Below, one piece after another: positions 16,416 to 25,442 of a stretch of DNA of 64,000 nt. The notes under the pieces were generated by a model that was given only the letters and a program-made list of their open reading frames with translations, was not told the origin of the DNA and did no database searches. The DNA lies in assembly GCA_900109435.1 (NCBI GenBank), contig FNZT01000008.1, positions 1-64,000 on the forward strand. Direction: 5' to 3'. Numbering within the stretch: position 1 is the stretch's first letter; each line of letters opens with the position of its first letter. Made by a program: the position numbers and the translations under genes. This DNA comes from Ruminococcus sp. YRD2003. GTDB lineage: Bacteria; Bacillota; Clostridia; Oscillospirales; Ruminococcaceae.

Positions 16416-17853
16416 CTTCATCCTCCTCGTCATCGTCCTTTCTGCCGAACAGTCTGCTGAAGAAGCCTTTCTTTTTCTTCTTTTCGGGCTCAGCGGGAGC
16501 TTCTTCCCGCACCTCATCCTCGCTGTCCTCATCGGCTTCATCATCGGCTTCATCATCGTCGAAGTCATAGTCATCGTCATCTACGTCGTCGGACTCCTCC
16601 GCCGCCTTCTCCTCAGCGAGTGCCTCCATGAAACTCTCGTCTATATCGAACTCGGTACGCGCGGTAAACTCGGCATTCTCGTCGAAGTTATCGACGTCGA
16701 ATCCCTCTTCGTCATCATCGTCGGAGTCATCATCGTCGGACTCGTCCTCATCATCGCCGGACTCATCTTCATCATCGGACTCATCATCTTCGTCATCGTC
16801 CTCGTCATCCTCATCATCGTCCTCGTCGTACTCAGCGTCCTCATCTTCCTCGGACTCGTTGTCCGCCTCATACTCGGAACTCTCAGCCTCCTCGTCCTCA
16901 GATGCAGCAGCAGTCTCTTCCTCTTCCTCGTCCTCCTCGGGCTCGGGCATATCGAAGAGCGCGTCCACGAACATACGGCTGTCGAAGGGCTGGAGGTCGT
17001 CGATCTTCTCGCCGACGCCGATGAGCTTTACGGGTATGCCGAGCTCGTTCTTGATAGAGATAACGATGCCGCCCTTTGCCGTACCGTCGAGCTTTGTGAG
17101 CACAATACCCGTAATCGGAGCAGTTTCGCTGAACAGCTTAGCCTGACTGACGGCATTCTGACCCGTAGTCGCATCGAGCACGAGCAGCACCTCACGCGAG
17201 CAGTCCTCGGCCTTGCTGTCGATGATACGGTTTATTTTTTTGAGCTCCTCCATGAGGTTCTTCTTGTTGTGGAGCCTTCCCGCGGTGTCGATGATGACAA
17301 CGTCGCAGCCGCGTGCCTTCGCCGCATCGAGAGCGTCATACACTACCGCACCTGGGTCACTGCCCTCAGCGTGCTTTACTATCTCGACACCCGCGCGCTC
17401 AGTCCACACCTGAAGCTGGTCGATAGCGGCAGCGCGGAAGGTATCCGCCGCCGCAACGAGGACTTTCTTGCCCTCATTCTTGAACTGGTGGCACATTTTG
17501 CCGATAGTGGTGGTCTTGCCCGCGCCGTTGACGCCTATTACCATGATAACCGCGGGAGACTTAGTGAGGTCAAGCCCCGTATCGTCGCCCATTATCTCGG
17601 AGATGACCTCGTGAATGAGTTCCATTATCTCCTGCGGGTCGGTGATACCGCGCTCCTTGACCTTTTTTCTTACGCGGTCGCATATCTCGACGGAAGTATC
17701 CACGCCGATATCGCTCATGATCATCTGTTCCTCGAGCTGCTCGAAGAGCTCCTCGTCTATCTTTGTGAAGGAGTTGAAGACCTTTTGCAGACCGCCTATG
17801 AAGCTGTCCTTGGTCTTTTTCAGTCCTTGTGCGATCTTAGAAAAAATACCCAT
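16405..17853 (-). CDS. ftsY: Signal recognition particle receptor FtsY with acidic domain at the C-terminus
   Basis: 482 residues. The NG GTPase comes first: N domain 1-95, P-loop GVNGAGKTTTIGK (107-119), DTFRAAAIDQL (137-147), DTAGRL (189-194), TKLDGTAKGG (253-262) and the closing GVGEKIDDLQPFD (279-291). After residue ~302 follow about 155 residues of almost pure Asp/Glu/Ser, then a basic-amphipathic motif KKKKKGFFSRLFGRK (458-472) and an acidic end. In E. coli the acidic A domain and a similar Lys-Gly-Phe-Phe-Ser motif are at the N-terminus. Here the order is reversed, so membrane attachment may be through the C-terminus. It follows smc by 22 bases. Confidence 0.95.
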   Translation of the reverse strand: MGIFSKIAQGLKKTKDSFIGGLQKVFNSFTKIDEELFEQLEEQMIMSDIGVDTSVEICDRVRKKVKERGITDPQEIMELIHEVISEIMGDDTGLDLTKSPAVIMVIGVNGAGKTTTIGKMCHQFKNEGKKVLVAAADTFRAAAIDQLQVWTERAGVEIVKHAEGSDPGAVVYDALDAAKARGCDVVIIDTAGRLHNKKNLMEELKKINRIIDSKAEDCSREVLLVLDATTGQNAVSQAKLFSETAPITGIVLTKLDGTAKGGIVISIKNELGIPVKLIGVGEKIDDLQPFDSRMFVDALFDMPEPEEDEEEEETAAASEDEEAESSEYEADNESEEDEDAEYDEDDDEDDEDDDEDDESDDEDESGDDEDESDDDDSDDDDEEGFDVDNFDENAEFTARTEFDIDESFMEALAEEKAAEESDDVDDDDYDFDDDEADDEADEDSEDEVREEAPAEPEKKKKKGFFSRLFGRKDDDEEDEDDE

Positions 17854-17875
17854 ATTATCCTCTTTTCATTCAGCT

Positions 17876-20800
17876 TTACTGTACATCGGCAACATCTTCC
17901 TGGAAGTCCACCTGCTCCATTTTGAGGAGCTTAGAGATACCGTCCTCCTGCATAGTCACGCCGTAGAGGACGTTTGCCTCCTCCATAGCGCTTCGTCTGT
18001 GAGTAACGAGCACGAACTGCGTAGTATCCGTAAACTTTTTCAGATACTGCGCATACTTTCTGACGTTCACCTCATCGAGAGCGGCGTCTATCTCATCGAG
18101 AATGCAGAACGGCGCGGGTCTGAGCTTGAGTATGGCGAAGTATATCGCTATAGCCACGAACGACTGCTCGCCGCCCGAGAGAGAGATAAGGTTCTTGATG
18201 ACCTTACCTGGAGGAGCAACGCTAATCTCAATGCCCGATTCGAGCACATTCTCGGGGTCTGAGAGGATGAGCTCCGCCTTGCCGCCGCCGAAGAGCTCGA
18301 CGAATATCTCCTTGAAATTGCTGTTTATCACGCGGAAGCTCTCGGAGAATATCCTGCACATCTCCTCAGTGAGGTCGGCGATTATCTTCTCGAGCTCGCT
18401 CTTGGACTTCTGCACATCCGCGAGCTGCCCCGACATGAACCCGTATCTCTCCGACACTTCCTTATACTCCTCGATAGCGGCAACGTTGACGCTTCCGAGT
18501 GCGCGTATCTTGTTCTTTATCGTGGTGAGCTCAGCCTGAGCGGCAGTGACGTCCTCGAGCTTTTCCGCGAGCTCCACAGCCTCGCTGCGGTTGAGCTGAT
18601 ACACCTCACGGAGCTGACCTATGATGTAATCGGAGTCACGCTCCACGGACTCGCGGCGCTCCTCGAGCCTTGTTACCTCGCCCGAGAGCTTTTCCTTCGC
18701 CTCGTTGAGTCCCTTCATACCGTTCTGTATCTCGTTGACGAGCCTGTTCTGCTCGGTATGCATCGACTGATACCGCGCGATATCCGCGAGGTAGGTGTCG
18801 GAATTCGACTTCATGCTGTCGAGCTCATTTCTGAGTTTAGCGATGTCGCCCTGCTTTTCGGCGATGAGCTTCTCCTGACGCTTTATCTCGTCCTCGAAGT
18901 GGCGGTTTCCCTGCCCGAGCTCCGCGAGCTGCTCATCCACGCGCTTTATCTCTTCCTGCTGGGCCTGGATATCCTTATCTATCTCGATACCGTGGATCTT
19001 CATATCGGAGAGCTTCTGCGAGAGCTCCGCGCGTTCCATTCTGAGCTTTTCGCGGCTGTCCTGCCCCTGTGCGAGCTTTTCCTCGGCATCTCTGATGAGC
19101 TTATCGGTCTCCGCGAGCGACAACTCCGCGTCCTTGATAGTCTGCTTTGCCGCAGCGATCCTCTGCTCGGACTCCGTAAGCAGTCTGTCGGAATCCCTGC
19201 TCTGCGAGGTGAGGTGCTCTTTCAGGGAATTAAGGCTTGAAAGTTCCGCCCTCAGACGCACAGCCTCAGCCTCCGCATCGGCGATCTCCGACTTGGCAGC
19301 ATTGGTGTCGAATCTGAGCTTTTCGGACTCCGCACGCAGCTTCTCGGTCTTGGCACTGAGTTCATCGCGCTTAGCAGTCAGAGCCTCTATCTCGGAATCG
19401 AGCTTTTCGATCTCATTCTTGCGGGTGATCACGCCGCCCGACTTCACAGCCGAACCGCCCGTGAACGAACCTCCCGCATTAATGACCTGACCGTCAAGGG
19501 TAACGATACGGAACTTATAGCCGTACTTCTTGGCGATGAGGGTAGCGGCGTCGATATCCTCGGCAATGGCGATACGGCCGAGGAGCGAAGCGATAATGCC
19601 CGAGAATCTGTCATCGTAGCTGACTATCCTGCTCGCGAGCGAAACGAAGCCGTCGCAGTTATCGAGCCCCTGCTCACGGAGCTCATTGCCCTTTACGGAA
19701 GTCAGCGGCAGGAAAGTGGCACGTCCGCCGTGCTGCTCCTTGAGGAAGCGTATACATCTTTTTGCGATGTCCTCGTTCTCGACGATGATATTCTGCATCG
19801 CACCGCCGAGCGCAGTTTCCACCGCGACCGCATATTCGGGCTCGACGCTGATATTCTGCGCAACTGTACCGAGCACGCCGCGAATACGTCCCTGTTTAGA
19901 GGCTTTGAGCACCTGCCTGACGCTTCCTGCGAATCCCTCCATATTGTTTTCGAGGTCGCTGAGTATCTTCCTGCGCTGCTGCTTGTCCTTGAGCTCGAAG
20001 AGCACCTTCTCGAACTCCTCCTTAGTGCGCTCGAAGCCCTCTTTTCGGGAGCTGTATAGCCTTTCGAGACCGCTGAGCCTGTTTGTGAGCTCCGCGGAAT
20101 GCTCTTCATTCTTCACCGAGAGCTTCTCATTCTCGGAAATTTTCGCGTCGTACTCGGCGAGAGCCTTTTCGGTATCGCCTGACTTCTCGCGCATCTCCGC
20201 GAGACGCGTCTCCTCGTCGGTGATAGACTGTCTTGCAGCCTCCGCCGCGAACTTGAACTCGCTCTGCTTTATGTAGAGCTCGTTAATCTCGCTGCCCGCC
20301 TTGTCGACGTTATCGCCGAGCTGATTGTTCTTCTCCTCGGCTTTCTCGAACTTAGCTTTAACATCAGCTATCTCAGCTCCGAGCCTCTCGCGCTCTGAGC
20401 GTAAATCTTCTATCTTCTTTTCAGTCTCAGCCCTTCTTTTTTCGAGGTCGGACTTCGTCTTCCCCGACTCCGCAATGCTCTGCTTAGCTGCTTCGATAGC
20501 GGACTCGCAGTGGCTGATATCGTTCTCAAAAACGGCGATATCCGCCTTCTTCTGCGACGAAGACTGCTCCTCCTCGAGCATCTTTCGTCTCAGCTCGTCC
20601 GACTTCATCGTACACTCCTGCATACGGCGGAATCCGTCCTGCAAGCGCTGCTCCTCTTTTTCGATGTCATTTTCGAGGTTCTCGTACTCACCCTTGCTGA
20701 CGAGTATCTTCTCATCGAGCTTGGTGAGCTTCTCCTTCAGTTCATCGAGGCGCGCTATCCACACGGATATCTCGAGGCGTTTTCTCTCCTCAGCGAGCTT

Positions 20801-21448
20801 GATGAACTTCTCCGCCTTTTCCGACTGTATACGCAGCGGCTCTACGCGACCCTCGAGCTCGGCGAGGATATCCGTGAGACGCAGCATATTCTCATGCGCC
20901 GCAGTGAGCTTGCGCTCAGCCTCGAGCTTCTTATAGCGGAATTTTGAGATACCCGCAGCCTCCTCGAAGATATCGCGGCGCTCGCTGCTTTTGGCACCGA
21001 CTATCTCTGCGATACGCCCCTGCCCGATAATGGAGTAGCCGTCGCGTCCGAGACCTGTATCCATGAAGAGCTCGTTTATGTCTTTAAGGCGGCAGGGTCT
21101 GCCATTTATGAGGTATTCGCTCTCGCCGCTCCTGTAGAGCTTTCGAGTGACCGCGACCTCGTCCTCCATATCGGCGAGAGTCCTGTCGGAGTTGTCGATA
21201 TTCAGCGTAACGGCGGCAAACCCCATAGGCTTGCGCGCAACAGTACCGGAAAAAATAACGTCCTCCATCTTGTTTCCGCGGAGGGTCTTGGTCGACTGCT
21301 CTCCCAGTACCCAGCGCACGGAATCGCCGATATTACTTTTTCCGCTGCCGTTCGGACCTACTACCGCGGTAAGTCCCTTGTCGAAAGTAAGGCTTATCTT
21401 GTCGGGAAACGACTTGAATCCCTGAATTTCCAATGATTTAAGGTACAC
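17876..21448 (-). CDS. smc: Chromosome segregation ATPase SMC
   Basis: 1190 residues, full length. Walker A is GPNGSGKSNIGDSVRW near residue 32. Coiled coils run from about 165 to 500 and 680 to 1010 around a hinge domain (about 510-670, with GVLGTVAQNISVE and AGGSFTGGSAVKSGG). The C-terminal head has the signature LSGGEQSFVAIAIYFAIL and Walker B CILDEIDAALDEVNV. SMC compacts and aligns the chromosome with ScpA/ScpB and is loaded at parS sites by ParB; a parS-like palindrome is present at 42.5 kb. The gene sits between rnc/radical SAM and ftsY, the common Firmicute order. Confidence 0.97.
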   Translation of the reverse strand: MYLKSLEIQGFKSFPDKISLTFDKGLTAVVGPNGSGKSNIGDSVRWVLGEQSTKTLRGNKMEDVIFSGTVARKPMGFAAVTLNIDNSDRTLADMEDEVAVTRKLYRSGESEYLINGRPCRLKDINELFMDTGLGRDGYSIIGQGRIAEIVGAKSSERRDIFEEAAGISKFRYKKLEAERKLTAAHENMLRLTDILAELEGRVEPLRIQSEKAEKFIKLAEERKRLEISVWIARLDELKEKLTKLDEKILVSKGEYENLENDIEKEEQRLQDGFRRMQECTMKSDELRRKMLEEEQSSSQKKADIAVFENDISHCESAIEAAKQSIAESGKTKSDLEKRRAETEKKIEDLRSERERLGAEIADVKAKFEKAEEKNNQLGDNVDKAGSEINELYIKQSEFKFAAEAARQSITDEETRLAEMREKSGDTEKALAEYDAKISENEKLSVKNEEHSAELTNRLSGLERLYSSRKEGFERTKEEFEKVLFELKDKQQRRKILSDLENNMEGFAGSVRQVLKASKQGRIRGVLGTVAQNISVEPEYAVAVETALGGAMQNIIVENEDIAKRCIRFLKEQHGGRATFLPLTSVKGNELREQGLDNCDGFVSLASRIVSYDDRFSGIIASLLGRIAIAEDIDAATLIAKKYGYKFRIVTLDGQVINAGGSFTGGSAVKSGGVITRKNEIEKLDSEIEALTAKRDELSAKTEKLRAESEKLRFDTNAAKSEIADAEAEAVRLRAELSSLNSLKEHLTSQSRDSDRLLTESEQRIAAAKQTIKDAELSLAETDKLIRDAEEKLAQGQDSREKLRMERAELSQKLSDMKIHGIEIDKDIQAQQEEIKRVDEQLAELGQGNRHFEDEIKRQEKLIAEKQGDIAKLRNELDSMKSNSDTYLADIARYQSMHTEQNRLVNEIQNGMKGLNEAKEKLSGEVTRLEERRESVERDSDYIIGQLREVYQLNRSEAVELAEKLEDVTAAQAELTTIKNKIRALGSVNVAAIEEYKEVSERYGFMSGQLADVQKSKSELEKIIADLTEEMCRIFSESFRVINSNFKEIFVELFGGGKAELILSDPENVLESGIEISVAPPGKVIKNLISLSGGEQSFVAIAIYFAILKLRPAPFCILDEIDAALDEVNVRKYAQYLKKFTDTTQFVLVTHRRSAMEEANVLYGVTMQEDGISKLLKMEQVDFQEDVADVQ

Positions 21449-21452
21449 CCGC

Positions 21453-22448
21453 TCACCTCCTCAGCTCGCACTGATATTTCGGGACGCTCTCGTCCCCGAT
21501 GACCTTTATGTCTATGCCCCTGCGGGCGAAAAAAACAATGTTGGACTTCTTCTGTCCGACCGCCTTGCTAATGCACGACGGAGCCACAGCAAAGACGAAC
21601 CTGTCACCGCCCGCTGACTGCTCTATCTGAAAGCTCATATTGTACCGATATATCATGCCCTCGCAGAGTTCGCGGAAAGCAGGGTGGTAGAAACCTCCGA
21701 CCATGTCCCGCTCGACGAATTCGCTGGCGTGCAGACCGCACTTTATCACGCGAATGCCGCTGCCCTCGAACATGACAAGTCCCGAAGCCGCAATATCCAC
21801 GACCTCATCGAAGCTCATCGGCACGTACTCACCGTTTTCGAGCAGCTCCGCAAGACGTGTCCCGCGCAGTATGACCGTCGGGTAGATACGCACCGTATCG
21901 GGACGTATCTCCGCTATCCTGTGCATAGTGAGCAGCTCGTCCTCGCGCGTGCTGCCGTACAGACCTATCATCATCTGCAAGCCGAGCTCAAATCCCCACT
22001 GCTTTATCATCGCCGCAGCGTTCACAACGTCCTCTGCGGAGTGTCCGCGCTCGTTCATTCCGAGCACTCTGTCGCTCATCGACTGCGCACCGAGCTCTAT
22101 GGCGGTCACGCCGCTCCTTGCGAGAATGCCGAGCACCTCAAAGTCAATACAGTCGGGACGCGTCGAGCAGCGAATGCCCCTGAACTTCCCCGCGCCGACG
22201 AAATCCTTCGCCGCGTCAAGAAGCTCGGTCATATAATCGCGCGGTATAGCCGTAAAGCTGCCCCCGAAGAACGCTATCTCGGTATCCTCGGGCGAACTAA
22301 CCTCCGCGAGCGCCTTTTCGCACACTGCCCTCACCTCGTCCCCGTCGGGGAGGTGCTGAGCGCCGCTTATCGTCCGCTGGTCGCAGAAGCTGCACTGATG
22401 CGGACATCCGACGTGCGGAATGAATATCGAGATGTTACTGTGCTTCAT
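21453..22448 (-). CDS. Elp3-like radical SAM protein
   Basis: 331 residues from ATG 22448 (MKHSNISIFIPHVGCPHQC); upstream in-frame codons overlap rnc and are unlikely. The 4Fe-4S motif is CPHQCSFC (C-x3-C-x2-C), with GGSFTAI and ELGAQSMSDRVL typical of the Elp3/YhcC branch. There is no acetyltransferase domain, so it is not a full Elp3. Proteins of this kind commonly lie beside rnc and smc in Clostridia and have no settled substrate. It overlaps the end of rnc by 14 bases and ends five bases before smc, so the three are cotranscribed. Confidence 0.85.
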   Translation of the reverse strand: MKHSNISIFIPHVGCPHQCSFCDQRTISGAQHLPDGDEVRAVCEKALAEVSSPEDTEIAFFGGSFTAIPRDYMTELLDAAKDFVGAGKFRGIRCSTRPDCIDFEVLGILARSGVTAIELGAQSMSDRVLGMNERGHSAEDVVNAAAMIKQWGFELGLQMMIGLYGSTREDELLTMHRIAEIRPDTVRIYPTVILRGTRLAELLENGEYVPMSFDEVVDIAASGLVMFEGSGIRVIKCGLHASEFVERDMVGGFYHPAFRELCEGMIYRYNMSFQIEQSAGGDRFVFAVAPSCISKAVGQKKSNIVFFARRGIDIKVIGDESVPKYQCELRR

Positions 22449-23127
22449 AGCCCATAAGCTCGAGCGCTTCCTTAGCGGCAAGCTGTTCTGCTTCCTTTTT
22501 GCTTCTGCCCTTGCCCTTGCCTATCACCTGTGAATTGAGCATCACCTCGACCACGAAGCGCTTGTTGTGGTCGGGGCCCTCCTCACCGATGAGGACATAT
22601 TCGACCTTCTCCTCGGGATTCTTCTGCACGACCTCCTGAAGCACGGTCTTAAAGTCACTGAAAGCCTTTTTGGCATCATGCTCGAGGTCGTCGGGTATGA
22701 AGCGGAGAATATGCTTTCTTGCAGCCTCCATGCCGCCGTCGAGATATATAGCCGCGATGACCGCCTCAAAGGCGTCAGCGAGAATGGAGGGACGCTCGCG
22801 CCCGCCCGTATTTTCCTCGCCCTTGCCGAGGAGGAGGAAATCTCCGAGGTCTATCTGCTTAGCGAAAATATGCAGGCTCTTCTCGCAGACGAGAGAAGCC
22901 CTCAGCTTGGTGAGGTCGCCCTCCGCAACGCTCGTGAGGTGCTTGTAGAGGTAGTCCGACACGACTATCGAGAGCACGCTGTCCCCGAGAAATTCGAGGC
23001 GTTCGTTGCTGCCGTTGGGGTGTTTTTTCTCGTTCGCGTATGACGAATGAGAGAGCGCCTGCCTGATGAGCTGCTTATCCTTGAACGTATATCCTATTAT
23101 TTCCTCAAATTTAGCAATATCACACAT
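22435..23127 (-). CDS. rnc: Ribonuclease III
   Basis: 230 residues. The signature NERLEFLGDSVLS, the second acidic site ADAFEAVIAAIYLDGG and a C-terminal double-stranded RNA-binding domain (about 155-227, ending SKKEAEQLAAKEALELM) are complete. It processes rRNA precursors and other duplex RNA. It overlaps the end of plsX by eight bases. Confidence 0.96.
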   Translation of the reverse strand: MCDIAKFEEIIGYTFKDKQLIRQALSHSSYANEKKHPNGSNERLEFLGDSVLSIVVSDYLYKHLTSVAEGDLTKLRASLVCEKSLHIFAKQIDLGDFLLLGKGEENTGGRERPSILADAFEAVIAAIYLDGGMEAARKHILRFIPDDLEHDAKKAFSDFKTVLQEVVQKNPEEKVEYVLIGEEGPDHNKRFVVEVMLNSQVIGKGKGRSKKEAEQLAAKEALELMGYEAQ

Positions 23128-24139
23128 TTTCCTGCTCCTTGTCAGCCGACGGCATACCGCTCACGTAATCCGCGATAGCCGCCGTGATGTTTTCCTCCGC
23201 GCACTTCTGAGCCTGTTTTATGGCGTTGAAGAACGCATATGCGTCCGAGCTGCCGTGTGCCTTGACGACGGGCTTTCTCACTCCGAGGAGCACCGACCCG
23301 CCCGTCTCGCGGTAGTCCATCTGCTTCTTGAAAAGCTTTATTTTTCCGAGCGAGAACAGCGCACCTATCCTGCCCGTACCCGAGTACAGCCACTTGACCT
23401 TGTTCCCGAAGAGCGAGGCAACGCCCTCGTAGAGCTTGAGTACGATATTGCCCGTAAAGCCGTCGGTCACAACGACCTGACAGTCGCCCTCGGGGACATC
23501 TCTCGCCTCGACGTTGCCGAGGAAGTTGAGTCCCGACTCCTTCAGCATTTTGTACGCCTCTATCTCGAGCTCTCTGCCCTTGGTGTCCTCCGCTCCGACA
23601 TTCAGTAGTCCGACAGTCGGCGACTTCACGCCGACCACCTTCTCCATATAAGCGCTGCCCATGACCGCGAACTGCATCAGCATTTCGGGTCTGCACTCGA
23701 CATTCGCGCCCGCGTCGAGAAGAATGAAGCTGCCCTTATTCGTCGGCAGCATAGGTGCGGGAGCGACCCGCTTGATACCTTTGATGCGCTTGACGATGAA
23801 GGTCGCGCCCATAACGAGAGCGCCCGTGCTGCCCGCTGAAACGAAAGCGTCTCCCCTGCCCTCGGCGAGGAGGCGCAGCCCGACAGCCATCGAGGAATCC
23901 TTCCCCGACTTGATTATCTCCTTCGGCTCGTCATGTATATCAAAAACATCATCGGTGTGCTCTATCTCCATCCCGCTGAGGCTTATCTTATGCGCAGCGG
24001 CACACTCTTTTATCTTCGCGGCGCTGCCTGTCAGGACTATTTTTGTCCCGAGCTCGCGCACTGCCTTCTCGCAGCCTTTCAGCACCTCGAGGGGAGCCCT
24101 GTCCCCTCCGAAAGCGTCAACTATTACTGTTACAGCCAA
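23120..24139 (-). CDS. plsX: Phosphate acyltransferase PlsX
   Basis: 339 residues counted from TTG 24139, giving AVTVIVDAFGGDRAPLEV. This start fits both the family N-terminus and a GGAG site ten bases upstream; the upstream GTG at 24175 has no good site. PlsX makes acyl-phosphate from acyl-ACP for phospholipid synthesis. Motifs VDAFGGDRAP, SAGSTGALV, LLDAGANVECRPEML and VVTDGFTGNIVLK are present. The first bases overlap trmFO and the last overlap rnc. A plsX-rnc pair is standard in Firmicutes; acpP, often between them, is absent. Confidence 0.93.
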   Translation of the reverse strand: MAVTVIVDAFGGDRAPLEVLKGCEKAVRELGTKIVLTGSAAKIKECAAAHKISLSGMEIEHTDDVFDIHDEPKEIIKSGKDSSMAVGLRLLAEGRGDAFVSAGSTGALVMGATFIVKRIKGIKRVAPAPMLPTNKGSFILLDAGANVECRPEMLMQFAVMGSAYMEKVVGVKSPTVGLLNVGAEDTKGRELEIEAYKMLKESGLNFLGNVEARDVPEGDCQVVVTDGFTGNIVLKLYEGVASLFGNKVKWLYSGTGRIGALFSLGKIKLFKKQMDYRETGGSVLLGVRKPVVKAHGSSDAYAFFNAIKQAQKCAEENITAAIADYVSGMPSADKEQENV

Positions 24140-25442
24140 TCCTATCAAGCTCCCTTTGCAGAGAATCAACGGCACGCCTTGCGTAAACGCCGTACTTTTC
24201 CTTCTTATCCTTTATTCTTTCGCCGATATCGGGAAGTATACCCATATTCGCCCCCATAGGCTGGAATTTTCCGTCATTGAACGGGTCGCTGATGTAAGCG
24301 CAGAGTGCCCCCGTCATGGTATCCTTCGGGAGCTGTATCGGCTCGAGCCCGAGCAGCCGTCTTGCGGCAGCCGTACCCGCGATGATACCGCTTGCTGCGG
24401 ACTCCATATACCCCTCGACTCCCGTCATCTGTCCCGCGAAGTATATATCGGGGTGCTCCCTCATCGAGAAATCGGCATTGAGCAGAACGGGACTGTTGAT
24501 GAACGTATTCCTGTGCATAACTCCGAACCGCATGAACTCGGCATTTTCGAGCCCGGGTATCATCGAGAACACACGCTTCTGCTCGCCGAATTTGAGGTTT
24601 GTCTGGAAGCCGACAAGGTTGAACAGCGTAGCCTCGCGGTTCTCGCGTCTGAGCTGCACCACCGCATACGGACGCCTGCCCGTGCGCTTGTCGGTGATAC
24701 CGACGGGCTTCATCGGACCGAATCTCATCGTATCCTCGCCGCGGGAAGCAAGCTCCTCTATCGGCATACAGCCCTCATACACGCTGAACGGGTGAGTCTC
24801 GAAATCCTTGAGCTGAACGCGCTCCGCGCCGATAAGCGCCCTGTAGAACGCGAGGTATTCCTCCTTGTCCATGGGGCAGTTGATATAGTCGGCATCTCCG
24901 CGGTCATAGCGCGAAGCAAAGAACACCTTCTCCATGTCGAGGCTCTCATATGTGACTATCGGAGCCGCCGCGTCGTAGAAGCTGAGCCCCTCGCCGCAGA
25001 GCTTCCGTATCTCCTCTGCGAGAGCCCCCGACGTAAGCGGACCTGTAGCGATTATGGTAACGCCCTCGGGGAGCTCGGTGACCTCCTGCTCAATGACCTC
25101 AATGAGCTCACAGTTCCTTATCTTCTCGGTCACGCTGTCGGAGAACCTCTCACGGTCGACCGCAAGGGCACCTCCCGCCTCGACGGAATTCGCCTTCGCA
25201 CAGGGAACAGTCAGCGAGCCGAGCATCTCCATTTCTGTTTTCAGAAGTCCCGCCGCCGATTCGAGCCTTGCGGCCTTCAGTGAATTCGAGCACACGAGCT
25301 CGGCAAACCCGCCGTATTTATGTGCGGGAGAGAACTTCTTCGGCTTCATCTCAAAGAGCCGCACGCCTATCCCGTACCTTGCAAGCGCCCACGCCGCCTC
25401 ACAGCCCGCGAGCCCTGCTCCAATAACATTGACTTTCGTCAT
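24117..25442 (-). CDS. trmFO: Folate-dependent tRNA (uracil-54-C5)-methyltransferase TrmFO
   Basis: 441 residues. The N-terminal FAD-binding motif VNVIGAGLAGCEAAWALA, then KYGGFAELVCSNSLKA, FINSPVLLN and PDIYFAGQMTGVEGYMESA are diagnostic of this GidA-related flavoprotein. It makes the T54 methyl group of tRNA from methylenetetrahydrofolate and FADH2. The stop of topA overlaps its start by four bases. The topA-trmFO pair is a classic Gram-positive arrangement. Confidence 0.96.
   Translation of the reverse strand: MTKVNVIGAGLAGCEAAWALARYGIGVRLFEMKPKKFSPAHKYGGFAELVCSNSLKAARLESAAGLLKTEMEMLGSLTVPCAKANSVEAGGALAVDRERFSDSVTEKIRNCELIEVIEQEVTELPEGVTIIATGPLTSGALAEEIRKLCGEGLSFYDAAAPIVTYESLDMEKVFFASRYDRGDADYINCPMDKEEYLAFYRALIGAERVQLKDFETHPFSVYEGCMPIEELASRGEDTMRFGPMKPVGITDKRTGRRPYAVVQLRRENREATLFNLVGFQTNLKFGEQKRVFSMIPGLENAEFMRFGVMHRNTFINSPVLLNADFSMREHPDIYFAGQMTGVEGYMESAASGIIAGTAAARRLLGLEPIQLPKDTMTGALCAYISDPFNDGKFQPMGANMGILPDIGERIKDKKEKYGVYARRAVDSLQRELDRIGCNSNS

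Noticed and set aside
15831-16580. Longer rdgB start adding ~55 residues rich in Met, Thr and Lys
   Set aside because: The added part is the ftsY tail in another frame; the family N-terminus begins at ATG 16415.
16375-17925. Long plus-strand ORF (516 residues) opposite ftsY, rich in Val, Ile and Leu
   Set aside because: It is the antisense of ftsY; the hydrophobic run arises from the complement of Asp/Glu codon repeats in the acidic tail. No ribosome binding site or family match.
23661-25283. 540-residue plus-strand ORF opposite plsX and trmFO
   Set aside because: Shadow of two well-supported genes on the other strand; composition typical of antisense reading in G+C-rich codons.
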